NCBI RefSeq assembly: GCF_964204645.1
Contig: NC_134025.1
Span: 23,218,001-23,282,000, forward strand
Direction: 5' to 3'
From: Tubulanus polymorphus
Lineage: Eukaryota > Nemertea > Palaeonemertea > Tubulaniformes > Tubulanidae
Length of the DNA: 64,000 bases
Below the pieces are notes generated by a model. It did no database searches. It was given only the letters and a program-made list of their open reading frames with translations, and was not told the origin of the DNA. Shown piece by piece: positions 52,060 through 62,198 of this stretch (its first letter is position 1; every line of letters begins with the position of its first letter). The position numbers and the translations under genes were made by a program.

Positions 52060-53250
52060 CTGGTAGCACCATGTTGGCCGGCTCAGAAATGGTTCCTACC
52101 ACTTCTCAACCTACTGTACGACAACCCCAGGATTCTTCCGAATTTCCCATCGCTTCTGTCTCAGGGGAACTTTCGGCATCATCCAAACAGCCAGTGGTTA
52201 AATCTGCTCGCCTGGCCATTGTCCAGCGATCCTTGTCAGCTTCAGGGTTTTCGGAACAGGCTGCCTCTTTTACCGCAGGATCTAAGCGGCCATCAACAAG
52301 TACCATTTACAATGCCAAATGGGGTCATTTTGCGGATTGGTGTGCTGCAGGAGAAATTGATCCATGCTCACCCTCTGTAGCTCAGTTGGCAGATTTTTTA
52401 CTGCATCTATTTGTAGTAAAAGGTTTGCAGGTTATAACTATATTAAAGGTTACCACTCCGCGATTTCTCATACATTGTGTGCTTCTGGACAGCCAAATGT
52501 AACTGGGGATCATCGGATATCCCAGCTTGTTGCAGGATTTTCTGTTTCCCGGCCTCGGATAGTTCCACCATGGGATCTGTCTGTAATTTTGAAGAAGTTA
52601 ATGGAGGCTCCATTTGAACCTCTTTCTGCAGCTTCATTTGCAAATTTGTCAAAAAAGACTTAATTCTTGCTGTTCTTGGCTTGCTTGGCCCGTCGCTCTG
52701 AGATTCATGCACTTTCAGTGCGAAAAGGTCATATTGTCTTCGGGCCACAGAGGAATTTGTTTTCCTGCGGCCTGCTTTGGAGTTTTTGGCAAAGAACCAA
52801 CGGCCAGGCTCGATTGGTCGTCAATGGCGAATTGAAGCCCTAAAACATCGAGTGGAACCGGGTCTTCCGGACAGGACGTTATGTTGTGTTTCTATTTAGA
52901 TCGCTCTGCTCCACGAAGGGGTTCGCGGGAGCGGTTCTGCTGCTGGATCATCTGAAGGGGGATATTTCTCAGGACACAGTGGCCCGATGGGTCTCTTCAC
53001 TGATCAAGGACATTTTATTGATGGAGAATCTTTCCTCGGAGGGAGTTGTTTCTCATCAAGTGAGGTCTATGGCTACTTCCTGCGCAGCCCTTTCAGGTGA
53101 TCCATTGGAAGAAGTCTTGTCGGGCCGCCTTTTAAAATTCTCCATCGACATTCACGTCATTTTATTTACGGGATGTTTTAAGCCAGTTAGGCTCATTAGC
53201 GTCGCTCGGTCCTGTTGTTATGGCTCAAGGTGTCCGTTCTTTCGGATCGG
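52060..53250 (+). pseudogene. DIRS copy 3 tyrosine recombinase remnant
   Basis: Frame breaks after VKGLQVITI, a stop follows NLSKKT at about 52663, and the FYLRDV nucleophile motif is frameshifted. Homology to copy 2 persists to the end. Confidence 0.82.
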
Positions 53251-53566
53251 ACTTTTTAGCGAATGTTTATGTTTGCATTATCAAGATCACAAGGGGTGTA
53301 TCCATGTACATAGTTTGAGCTCATATTCGCAAGTATTAATTTTGCAAAATTGGGGGGGCCCCTGAGCTGGACGGACTCACTGTGGCCAACCGGTCTTCCC
53401 TGTGCTGCAGTGCTCCATTCCATGCTTGGGTAAGTGCTCTCTTTTTTCCCTCTTACCTTGCGTTTGAGTGGTGGTTTTTCTATCTACCTTTCCCACCTTG
53501 TGCTAGGCTAGTCTGGCAAAAATCATAGGAATGGGTACAGTACTCGACGGAAATATTACAATTTTT

Positions 53567-54050
53567 ACAAACATGCTGCAATTTCTATTTATTTCACCAA
53601 TCATTTTCTGACATAATTTTTCTCTTTTGCTGAAGTTGCTATTATTTCTCTAAGAAACCAAGTAATTTTCTCTACACAATTCAACATGGTTCTCGTTTGT
53701 TATAAAACTTTGTGGTTTAATTATTTGTAAATTCATTTTTTTTTTTTCAGTAAATCATCAGTGCTCTTAATTTGATTACATTATGGCTCTTGGAAGTGAA
53801 ATCCTGCTAGAAATGGAAATGGTCTGCATGGTCAAAATGGTACAACACTGTTTGAAAATGGTTTGTCTTCTAATAGTATTTAGACCCAATTTCTGACTGC
53901 TAGAGTTTTGTATATACAATGCTAATTGTTCTCATCATATGATTTTTTTGCAGCATGAAATTTGTCCAAAAAACAGTTTGAAAGTTGATCAAAGATTGAA
54001 TGATGGATGGTAACTATAAAACTCTTATGAAATTCCCAATTGACTGTTAA
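53567..54050 (+). ncRNA. Exon module of the non-coding gene, fourth block
   Basis: It repeats the module start (ACAAACATGCTGCAATTTCT), with the first exon largely deleted, then the exon from 53751 after TTTTTTTCAG. It leads into MITE copy 3, and there is no DIRS after it. Confidence 0.45.
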
Positions 54051-54508
54051 GTATGGTGGCTGATAAGGGCCATAGCGAAAAATTTCTGGCATGCAAATCA
54101 GGGCGCCAGAACCCCAGAACGCCAAAACGAAAAAAACATCCAATTTTCTCTGAAAGTTCAACTTTCAACCACGTAAAATAATTCTATATATGCAAATTAC
54201 ACACAGAATCAACGCGCCAAATTGAAAAATAATTTTACTGTGGTTGAATGCTTGTTTTGGCGGGGGCGCCAAAATGAAAGTTAGCAGTATTTTCTTTTTT
54301 TGGCATGCCAAAACGAACTTTCAGAGAAAATTTGACGTTTTTCGTTGTTTTGCGGGGGCTCCAAAACAGAATTTTTATTGTTTTGGCGCGCCAAAACGAA
54401 TTTTCAGAGAAAATTTGACGTTTTTTTTTTGTTTTGACATTTTGGGATTCTGGCGCCCTGATTTGCATACCAGAAATTTTTCGCTATGGCCCTTATCAGC
54501 CATCATAG
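54051..54508. mobile_element. TTAA-flanked MITE, copy 3
   Basis: A 458-bp copy with TTAA at both borders (54047-54050 and 54509-54512) and ends TATGGTGGCTGATAAGGGCC / GGCCCTTATCAGCCATCATA. The interior is shortened relative to copies 1 and 2. Confidence 0.82.
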
Positions 54509-54512
54509 TTAA

Positions 54513-54669
54513 GGGATCATTCATTAATTATGTACGCATAAAATTTGAATTTTTCAACCCCCCTTCCCTCTGTACGCAAAATCAGCCATTTTTTCGTACA
54601 CATTAAGCATTACAGTACGCAACTGCACTGACCCCTCCCCTAATGCATACGTAATAAATGAATGACCCC
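54513..54669. mobile_element. 157-bp MITE, intact (DIRS-free site)
   Basis: Inverted ends GGGATCATTCATTAATTATG and, in reverse, GGGGTCATTCATTTATTACG. TAA flanks both sides (54510-54512 and 54670-54672), fitting a PIF/Harbinger-type target. The left half of this element is what precedes DIRS copies 2 and 3, so this copy gives the pre-insertion sequence (TTTGAATTTTTCAACC). Confidence 0.75.
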
Positions 54670-54724
54670 TAATTCAATCCAACATTCTCAATGTAATATT
54701 TGCTTACGTTTTCTCTATTTTAGG

Positions 54725-55060
54725 ATGAAGTGGGGACCAATATGCCATTTGACAGGGACACGGACCAAGACGCCATCTACCTTGATATTGACATACTGCC
54801 ACTTAATTCTGCAATTTTAAAGTTTAAAGACAAATGAAGATTTTTATATTGTTCCTGCAAGTTTGAAGCCAAAGGAAAATTTGTATATTGTGCCGGCCAG
54901 TACGGACCCACTGTTGTTCTTTTTGTTATGGTTTCATTGACTGTGAATCATGTATCCATAAAAACAATGGAGTCATCCCCTGATTCGTCTCACAATGCTG
55001 TGACATCATTTTTGCCTGTTCATTAACTCAGGCGTAGAGAATATAGATGATTTAAACCCG
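54725..55060 (+). ncRNA. Possible terminal exon of the non-coding gene
   Basis: A good acceptor (TTCTCTATTTTAG) precedes GATGAAGTGGGGACC. No donor is evident for several hundred bases and the frame from the first ATG closes after 32 codons. It may be the 3' exon; no canonical AATAAA was found at the expected distance. Confidence 0.3.
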
Positions 55061-55265
55061 CTATACAATTTTAAAAGCTTAAGACACGTAATTTATTTAT
55101 CAAGAATCAGAATCAAATTAAACTTACGTTAAAGAAATAACTAGAACAACCTATGCACAAAATAACATAACCTCTCAACCTAAGCACTTAACAGTACCCC
55201 CGCGCGCGCTCTACTTTTTCATTTAACTTTTTCTTCCTATTCCCCCTGGTTTAGTTATTTCTTCA

Positions 55266-55345
55266 CACCTGACAATGGTCTCTAGAGAGACTCCAAAACG
55301 TTGTCTCTTTTAATTCTTATAAAATCTGTGTATGGGTTTTTAATT
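55266..55345 (+). mobile_element. Penelope-like / hammerhead-like remnant
   Basis: CCTGACAATGGTCTCTAGAG followed by AGACTCCAAAACGTTGTCTC has the layout of the CTGANGA-stem-GAAAC hammerhead core found at Penelope-like element ends (stem GGTCTC/GAGACT). The core bases are degenerate: CTGACAA and CAAAAC. Probably a decayed fragment. Confidence 0.4.
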
Positions 55346-55547
55346 TTGATTTTTACTGAAAATTGAAATAACAGTCAACCCCTGCTATATCGTCGGTTTA
55401 TATAAGGCTCATTAATAGGAGGAAAAAAAGCTTAGCGCTTTTATCATATTACTGTAATATAAGTAATTCAAGTAATATAAATGTTAATGAAATCTTTTTC
55501 AAACGGAAAAATATTGTATTTCAATGTCATACTGAGTGGGTAAAGAC

Positions 55548-55790
55548 AGTAACCCATAGTAATGTCTAGTTATATGAAGTAATCCATTAATGTATATATG
55601 TATGTAAGTAATATAGAATAACCGATAGTTACCAATAGTAATATAAGATGTAAACGATAGTAATCTAGTAATATGAAGTTATAAGGCGTAACTCATAGTA
55701 ATCTATAGTAATATGAAGTAATAAGATGTAACCGATAGTAATCTATAGTAATATGAAGGAATAACATGTAATGGATAGTAACATTACTAT
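55548..55790. repeat. AT-rich tandem repeat
   Basis: Imperfect units of about 40 bp built on AGTAATCTATAGTAATATGA, then AGTAATAAGATGTAACCGAT, best preserved at 55690-55780. Confidence 0.75.
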
Positions 55791-57153
55791 GGATAGCTGT
55801 TGGTTACTTAGGTAAGGATTAGGCCTTTATTACTCATATTATATATATTACAGTAATATGGCAAAAGTGCTAAGCTTTTTCCCCCTATATTTAGCCTCGG
55901 GCGAAATTTTCAATTGTTTTTAAGAAAAGGGACCGATGGATACAGCAACATATTTACGAATTAAAGGGAATAAAGAAGGAAAAAATAGGAACCTTTCATT
56001 TTTATGCAAAGTGTAGTACATTATACATCGTATAAAGCCAGGTTGACTGTATTGTAAATGGGCTTGGTCCCATAGTCAATGAAAGTTGATAAAGTTGAAA
56101 ATATTGACAGGTTTTCTTTTGTTGTGATCGTTATTTGAAATAAATATATATTTTCTCTGTTGTTCCTGTTATGATTACAGATGCCAGCAGTTTCATACAC
56201 CGCGTCACGTACATGATATAAACCTAACGTAGGTGATAACGTTCATCCTATAGGTTCAGTTTCATAAAAATCATTGATCAGGCAAATTTAAATTGAATTG
56301 CCAAACTGAGCCGGACATTAAATCCAAACAATCAACGGATCCTGTGGACCCGTAACTTAATCCCTCAATTAAGGAGTTCGTGAAACTGGACCCAGGGAAT
56401 GAAATATTCTGTACTCTGTGTATTGTGTATTCAAACTGCTGGCTAGGCCTATACTATTGAAACTGCATCATTAACCAAATCTACCCAGGGGTAGGGCCTA
56501 GATGAGTTTCACAACTAGGCCCTTATGCGATTAACTCCTATCAATTTAGGATAAGCAACCCTGCCCTGGGCTCGGTTTCACAAAGTTAAACTCAAATTTT
56601 TGGTGTAGGCGTAATTGCCAATGGTTACTTTCATGTTTTCAATAAGGACAATTCAAACTTAACCGTTTTAGGCTTAGACTTTTACGTGAAACTGTTTGCG
56701 GAGAACCAACCAGGGCCCAATCTTGTCTTCAGTGAGGGGTTCATTTAATTTTTAATCCCTGGGCTTGGCTCAAGAGAACTTACATTTTGTGAAACTGGAC
56801 CTTGGTACTGCGAGGGTTTTGATAAGTCTATGGAATGCAAAAGTTTTCAACCGGCGTGGTCGTATTTATTTAATCTCAAATTCGCCGCCCGCCCCATCCT
56901 CGCTTGCCAGAGGTCCGGTATTGCTTCCGATCTCGTTCAAAATTGGCTTTCCCTTCCTTGACGTTGGAAATAGGCCCGCCCTCGAAATCTTGCAGATCCG
57001 GAGGGTTGTAGGCATATGCATGATTGATGCGGGCGTTTCACGGGTGCGGATTTTCACTGGGCGCGTGTGGGAACTCTGCCCCCACAAGAGGGTAAAAAAG
57101 CACTATTTTGCTCCAAGAGGCAGGGTTTCCAACAGTCCTTATGAAGTATTTTC
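55791..57153. other. Intergenic, no gene recognised
   Basis: AT-rich, then a distinctly more GC-rich island at about 56870-57130 that is open in one frame over 166 codons (56765-57265) but shows no recognisable domain. It could be a fragment of an unknown repeat. Confidence 0.4.
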
Positions 57154-57154
57154 G

Positions 57155-57298
57155 GCATTCCTTTACTTTCGCACCGCACTATGTTCCACTCTGTCTACGT
57201 CCTTCAAACTTATGTCACTGGTGTATTTTTGTATGAGGAATCTTATGGTGAAGTCCGTTTTTTAATATCTCCAACAGAAAATAAAATTCGCTTTTTTT
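57155..57298 (+). repeat. Inverted repeat pair, left copy
   Basis: CCTTTACTTTCGCACCGCAC through GTCCTTCAAACTTATGTCAC to AATAAAATTCGCTTTTTT is the reverse complement of 58101-58245, with very few differences over about 145 bases. Confidence 0.85.
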
Positions 57299-58100
57299 TC
57301 ACAGGCAATGGTCATCTCGTCAGCAATTATTTTTTGGTTGTGTTAAAAAGTCGTAATAGGATCAATTCATTTCAATTGATTTTATTGATACAGAAAAGTA
57401 TGAAAAATATTTCAAGTATTCAACATCTAACAAATAATGTTTGTAAATGTGTAACGTTGTTCATAAAATCCTAAAAATAAATTTACAATTTTCCTTAAAT
57501 AGGTTGTTTTTCTTTTTGATATGGGAAAGTCACACGGGCGGCTACTGGGATCCTGGGCATCTCTTCTGTTTTTATACAATGTAACAAATGACTGAGTGAC
57601 AGATCATGATCAAAGGACTTTTAGTATATATATATATATAACAATGTATAAACCCACGGCAGTTCACTGCTGTGGGAATGAGATGAATGAGACAAACCCA
57701 CAGCAATAGTTTAACAACCTGTGGAAAATGCCGCCGATGCCATCAATTTCCAAAATGAATAAATACTGAAAGTAAAAATGCCCTCGCATCATACGTCTCA
57801 AGATGGCTCAAGCCGGAGGACAGTGGCCAATTTTATCCGCTGTGACTCGACGAGAGGCACGTATATATTGTATATTTGTATATTTTTATTTTCTGTATCA
57901 TGTATGTTTCTTAGGCATCATTGACCGTTTTATTAATCCAATAATAATAATCATTTTTTCTATTCTATTCCAAAAATGTGTCTTTTTAACTGTTTCTGTC
58001 GGTAGTTAGTAAGACCGGAGGCCATAGTCCGACTTTTACTGCTTCCCAACATGGCGACCATTTGCAGCACGTAAAAACTGGAGGAAGAAAATTTTATAAA
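57299..58100. other. Spacer between the inverted repeats
   Basis: No gene. Contains a (TA)n run at about 57630-57642 and a short hairpin with CCCACGGCAG/CTGCTGTGGG near 57655-57680. Confidence 0.5.
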
Positions 58101-58245
58101 AAAGCGAATTTTATTTTCTGTTGAGAGATATTAAAAAACGGACTTCACCATAAGATTCCCCATACAAAAATACACCAGTGACATAAGTTTGAAGGACGTA
58201 GACAGAGTGGAACATAGTGCGGTGCGAAAGTAAAGGAATGCCGTA
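58101..58245 (-). repeat. Inverted repeat pair, right copy
   Basis: Reverse-complement partner of 57155-57298, about 800 bases away. Sequence beyond both copies differs, so either a dispersed repeat has inserted twice or a local inverted duplication occurred. Confidence 0.85.
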
Positions 58246-58846
58246 TTTTCTGGGCAATTCTGGCCGAGTGAGCGTGGGAAAGTTACTGGGTCCCGGGCGC
58301 TGAGCGAGTTGGGCAGTCATCCTTAGGTCGAATTGCCGAAAAAGTCTGTGCTCCAATTATATGCTAAATAAAATCAGATTCCATAACATTGCTTTTGGTT
58401 TTTTTAATGGTAAACGTTTTCTTATAGGAAATAATTTGAATTTGGATGGCGTGCAGGCCTCACGCGGACTATGGTCGTTCTTAAGAATCTGCAGACCTGC
58501 CTTGAGAGGTGAATTTCCTTCTCAGGGCAAAAACTTGCTGCGAGAGGCGTATGTCTAATTGAGTAGTATAAATGTCAAACTTGCAGGAATTTAGATGAAA
58601 CGGTGTGGCTAACTATCAGCGCAGTGTCGGTCAAAAAATATAATTTCAATTCAATTAATGTTTATTGTCTTTTAAATCAATATAACATGACCATAAGTGA
58701 CAAGAATATTAACAAGATGAGGAAGAAAATAGAATATATATATATATACATAACTGTTATAACAAAACTTCTAATAGCACTTATATTTACAAATTCCACA
58801 TGTATAAGAGGTAAAAGGTAATTAATACAATAGATGATCGATGGAA

Positions 58847-60190
58847 TTATAATGTCGTCTTGATGAAACCCGCACAGCAAAAACGACCTAGGTCTTTAGC
58901 TAACTTAGTTGACGTGAGAATCTGAATAAACTGTACATTAGTATTTCGAGTACAATAGTCTGGGAATAGTTTTGTAAATTTTTCTACAAGGGGGGCCCTT
59001 AGAGCTGAATACTTTGGGCACTCCATCACAAAATGTACCTCAGTTTCTACTGTATCACATAGGGAACACTTCCTGTCTACACGCGGGATGTTAAAATGTC
59101 TCCCCCTTTCTGTCATTAGTGGGTGGGCACTTAGCCTGAGACGTGTAAGGGCCATTCTATAGTTCCTGTGCATCTGTCGAGTAGATAGGTATGGTTCCAT
59201 TTGGAATCCTGTTTTTACCAATTTAAACAACTCTAATTTGTTCGAATTTCCTATCAGATGATTCCAGTATATTTTAAACCTCTCCTGCATTATGTGCCTT
59301 AACCTTTTTATTGTTGATTTAGAGATGTCAGAATTTTCTATGTACAACGATTCATGGCTAATACATGAGAGTAGAATATATATAAAGTGATTCCATTCTA
59401 CTTGTTTCCATGGCAGTTTCTTAACACTTTCGTAAATTGCATTTACTAAAGTACCATTTGAGCCCTTCATATGTTGCCAGAAATTGATAATTCTAATACA
59501 GGCTTCGATGTAAAGCGGGTACTTCCCCATTTCCCCTAAAACTGCCATATTAGTGGCTTTCCTATTTACCCCTAGAATGAATTTACAAAACTTGGTAAGC
59601 AATTTGTGAATATGTGATTCTTTCATGAGGGTTGATTCTAGGCAGAACTGGTTGTTTTTCGCTATTCTTTTGGCAAGTGTTGTAGAGGGATGCCATATCT
59701 CGCAACCGTATAATAAGATTGGGCTGACAAGAGTGTCAGATAGGTATAATGCCGTGTTTGGCTTACAGTTTTGTACCCCGATCATTTTCTTGATTGACAA
59801 CATTGCCCTGTTGGCAGATGCAAAAAGGTTCTCTTTGGCTTTCTGGAATTTACCATTCGATGAAAATATAAGGCCAAGGTATTTGTATTCTTTGACCAAC
59901 TCGAGGTATGAGTTTCCAAGTGAAAAGTTCAAATTGATAGGTATATTTCCTTTTTTACTGAACACTACTACTTTGCTCTTATCAGTATTGATTTCAAGTT
60001 TCCATTTTTTACAATATAGATCTAGCCTTTCAAGACATTTCTGGAGTCCTTCTGGGGAGTTGGACACGTAGCACGAGGTCATCGGCGTATAAGAGACAGC
60101 TAAGTAAGTTGTCGCCGATTTCTACAGGATCACAGTTAACATCGAAACAATTAACAATATCATTAATATATATGAATTTTCTAAATTAAG
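58847..60190 (-). mobile_element. 5'-truncated LINE (non-LTR retrotransposon) remnant
   Basis: On the minus strand the RT active site appears as LLSCLLYADDLVL (about 60122-60084). After a one-base frameshift, a 411-residue open frame from 60082 begins SNSPEGLQKCLERLDLYCKK within its first 25 residues. It contains the thumb motif EYKYLGLIFSSNGKFQKAKE, SPILLYGCEIWHPS, and a C-terminal zinc-knuckle-like CSLCDTVETEVHFVMEC. The RT palm upstream of INDI is missing. A (TA)n tract lies at the 3' side (about 58735-58749). Jockey/CR1-type clade is possible but not resolved. Confidence 0.85.
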
Positions 60191-61068
60191 TTGTTGATAG
60201 GCATTCCAAATGGGAATTTCTGTTCGTTTTGATTTTTCCTGATCATCTTGACAAGTCACCATTTCAGCTCAATCTAGTGAAAGGGTTTTTATTTTCATAC
60301 TGCCTCAAAAACATTCGCCTCTTCCGGGCAAGTTCCTGCCCTGAGAGGCGAATTCGCTTCTCATGGCAAGTTCTGGAAATTCTGCAGAATGACTCACCCG
60401 CTTCGTAATTCATTTCTCATGTAGTCGAGAAATGTAAATTTAAAACGATTTCGTGATCGCTTCGGACTCAGACATGTTACGAATCAGAGCTAGAAAGGAA
60501 ACTTCATTTATAATTTTTAAGGTAGGTTATGCCTCTAGGTTATGTTTCTAAACAACCACGGTTGGCCTACTACTACGTGCTTTTCAATATCATATGTTGT
60601 TGTGAGAATTTTGTAAATATTGTACGATTTGATTTGATTTGATTGATTGAAGAGGCCAAAAGTGGACTAATTAGTTGGTAAATTGGCACAGGAGTTTCCC
60701 GGGAGGAGTTTGGTGATGGGCTTTCACCAAGAACCTTAGTGTCTGATATACCATAACAAGTGCTGGTGGGTACGCTAAGTTTTTTTTCTTTTGTACGACC
60801 TAAATTTGGTCTGGATTTGACCTGTGAAACTGTGCAGTCTGAATAAACAATCCATTTTATACTTGTACTGAAGGATTGCTGGTCCGACCATGGACTCTAG
60901 TTTATACGTCCGGTCCGACAGACGCCAAATGCACCCATGCCTGTGTGGCCTGGGCCAGAAATACTTCTACTTGTGTGATCGCAGCTTATTTTTCATTACA
61001 AGCCATTTGGATGATAGATCATGTGGAATAGTTCCTTTGATATTTCATCATGCCTTTTTTATTTTCAG
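60191..61068. other. Intergenic / 5' region of HS3ST5-like gene
   Basis: No protein signal. It includes a GATTTGATTTGATTGATTG short tandem tail at about 60628-60650, typical of the 3' end of a plus-strand LINE. An acceptor TTTTTATTTTCAG ends at 61068. Confidence 0.45.
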
Positions 61069-61166
61069 GTCAAATCAACTATAGCTATAGGGATTTGAAA
61101 TGAAACCATTGCTGGATTCCTTCTGCAAAATACAATGAAGCTTGCAAGACATTGACATCGTTAAAA
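61069..61166 (+). promoter_or_regulatory. HS3ST5-like 5' UTR with two uORFs
   Basis: After the acceptor at 61068 the leader contains ATG at about 61100, a 12-codon uORF ending in TGA, and a second overlapping ATG at about 61135, a 6-codon uORF (MKLARH). Both stop before the main ATG at 61167. Such uORFs commonly reduce translation of the main frame; the effect here is inferred. Confidence 0.5.
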
Positions 61167-62198
61167 ATGACACAAAACATTTCAATTCTTTCTAAACTGT
61201 GTTGCATTTGTCCGAGCAAACAGCACAAGTTTCGAATATTTGCCACGTGTATGGGAGTCCTCTTCGCTGGGTTGATGATCGTATATTATTGTCTCAAATC
61301 TGGTAGATATGCTACGTGTTGCAAGGCATCGACCTTACCATCATCTCTACAGCCTCTTATAAATCGATACTCTTCAGCGAATCACGACGATCCGATACGC
61401 TATAAGCATACGAAGCGTCGACTGCCGCAGTGTCTGATCATCGGGGTTCGTAAAGGCGGTACGCGAGCATTGCTCGAATATCTAGGCCTGCATCCGATGA
61501 TTCAGGTCAACCAGAAGGAAATGCATTTTTTTGACAACGATGAGAATTACAGCATGGGCTTGGATTGGTATCGGAAAAAGATGCCGTACTCGTTTCGCGA
61601 GCAGATCACCATCGAAAAAACGCCGGCTTATTTCGTCAGCGAAGATGCTCCGGCTCGTGTCTACCGTTTGAATAGCAGTATTAAACTATTACTGGTCGTT
61701 CGAGACCCGGTTAAGCGAACGATATCTGACTATACTCAGATCGTCGAGAACAAACTGCAGCGTAATAAATCCTATAAACCGTTCGAGAAGCTCGCGATCG
61801 ATCCGAACACAGGACGTATTCGTCGCCAGTACGTCGCGATCCGACGCTCTATCTATCACCGTCATATCGAACGGTGGTTACAGTACTTTTCGTTGAATCA
61901 AATCCTCATTCTCGACAGTCGCCGGCTCGTAGAAAATCCCGCTCAAGTTGTCGCCGACGTCGAGCGGTTTCTCGGATTGGAACACAAAGTCACCGAGAAG
62001 AATTTCTACTTCAATAAAACGCGCGGGTTTTATTGCATGCAGTACGTCGGCATTCAGCGGTGTCTCTCCGAAAGTAAAGGTCGCACTCATCCGAAAATCA
62101 ATCCACTCGTACTGCGGAAGTTGCGAGATTTTTTCGAATTGCATAATCAAAAATTCTTCAAGCTCATTCACCGGACATTTGACTGGAAAGACGATTAA
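61167..62198 (+). CDS. HS3ST5: Heparan sulfate glucosamine 3-O-sulfotransferase, HS3ST5-like
   Basis: 343 residues in a single coding exon. A type II membrane enzyme of the Golgi that moves sulfate from PAPS to the 3-OH of glucosamine in heparan sulfate. Residues 22-42 are the signal anchor (FRIFATCMGVLFAGLMIVYY). The stem runs to about 84. The domain starts LPQCLIIGVRKGGTRALLEY with the 5'-PAPS loop RKGGTR (95-100). Catalytic Glu118 lies in NQKEMHFFDNDENY. The 3'-phosphate site is VVRDPVKRTISDYTQ (178-191), the disulfide pair is Cys290 and Cys299, and SKGRTHP is at 303-309. FDNDENY, WYRKKMP and FEKLAIDPNTG resemble vertebrate HS3ST5 more than HS3ST1. Start: Met at 61167 rather than the in-frame TTG upstream. 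It appears intact and functional. Confidence 0.93.
   Translation: MTQNISILSKLCCICPSKQHKFRIFATCMGVLFAGLMIVYYCLKSGRYATCCKASTLPSSLQPLINRYSSANHDDPIRYKHTKRRLPQCLIIGVRKGGTRALLEYLGLHPMIQVNQKEMHFFDNDENYSMGLDWYRKKMPYSFREQITIEKTPAYFVSEDAPARVYRLNSSIKLLLVVRDPVKRTISDYTQIVENKLQRNKSYKPFEKLAIDPNTGRIRRQYVAIRRSIYHRHIERWLQYFSLNQILILDSRRLVENPAQVVADVERFLGLEHKVTEKNFYFNKTRGFYCMQYVGIQRCLSESKGRTHPKINPLVLRKLRDFFELHNQKFFKLIHRTFDWKDD

Larger units (their letters stand above)
49287..53566 (+). mobile_element. DIRS retrotransposon copy 3 (deleted)
   Basis: Begins ATTTCCGTCGAGTACTGTAC at the same MITE position as copy 2. About 1.15 kb of gag is deleted at 50287 (joining sequences equivalent to 43448 and 44597). RT and recombinase carry several frameshifts and stops. 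It ends within the internal complementary region at about 53566, so the right terminal repeat is missing. It shares the 4-base post-RNase H deletion with copy 2. Not capable of transposition. Confidence 0.88.

Noticed and set aside
56765-57265. 166-codon plus-strand frame
   Set aside because: Spans an inverted repeat and a GC-rich island; no recognisable domain or splice context.
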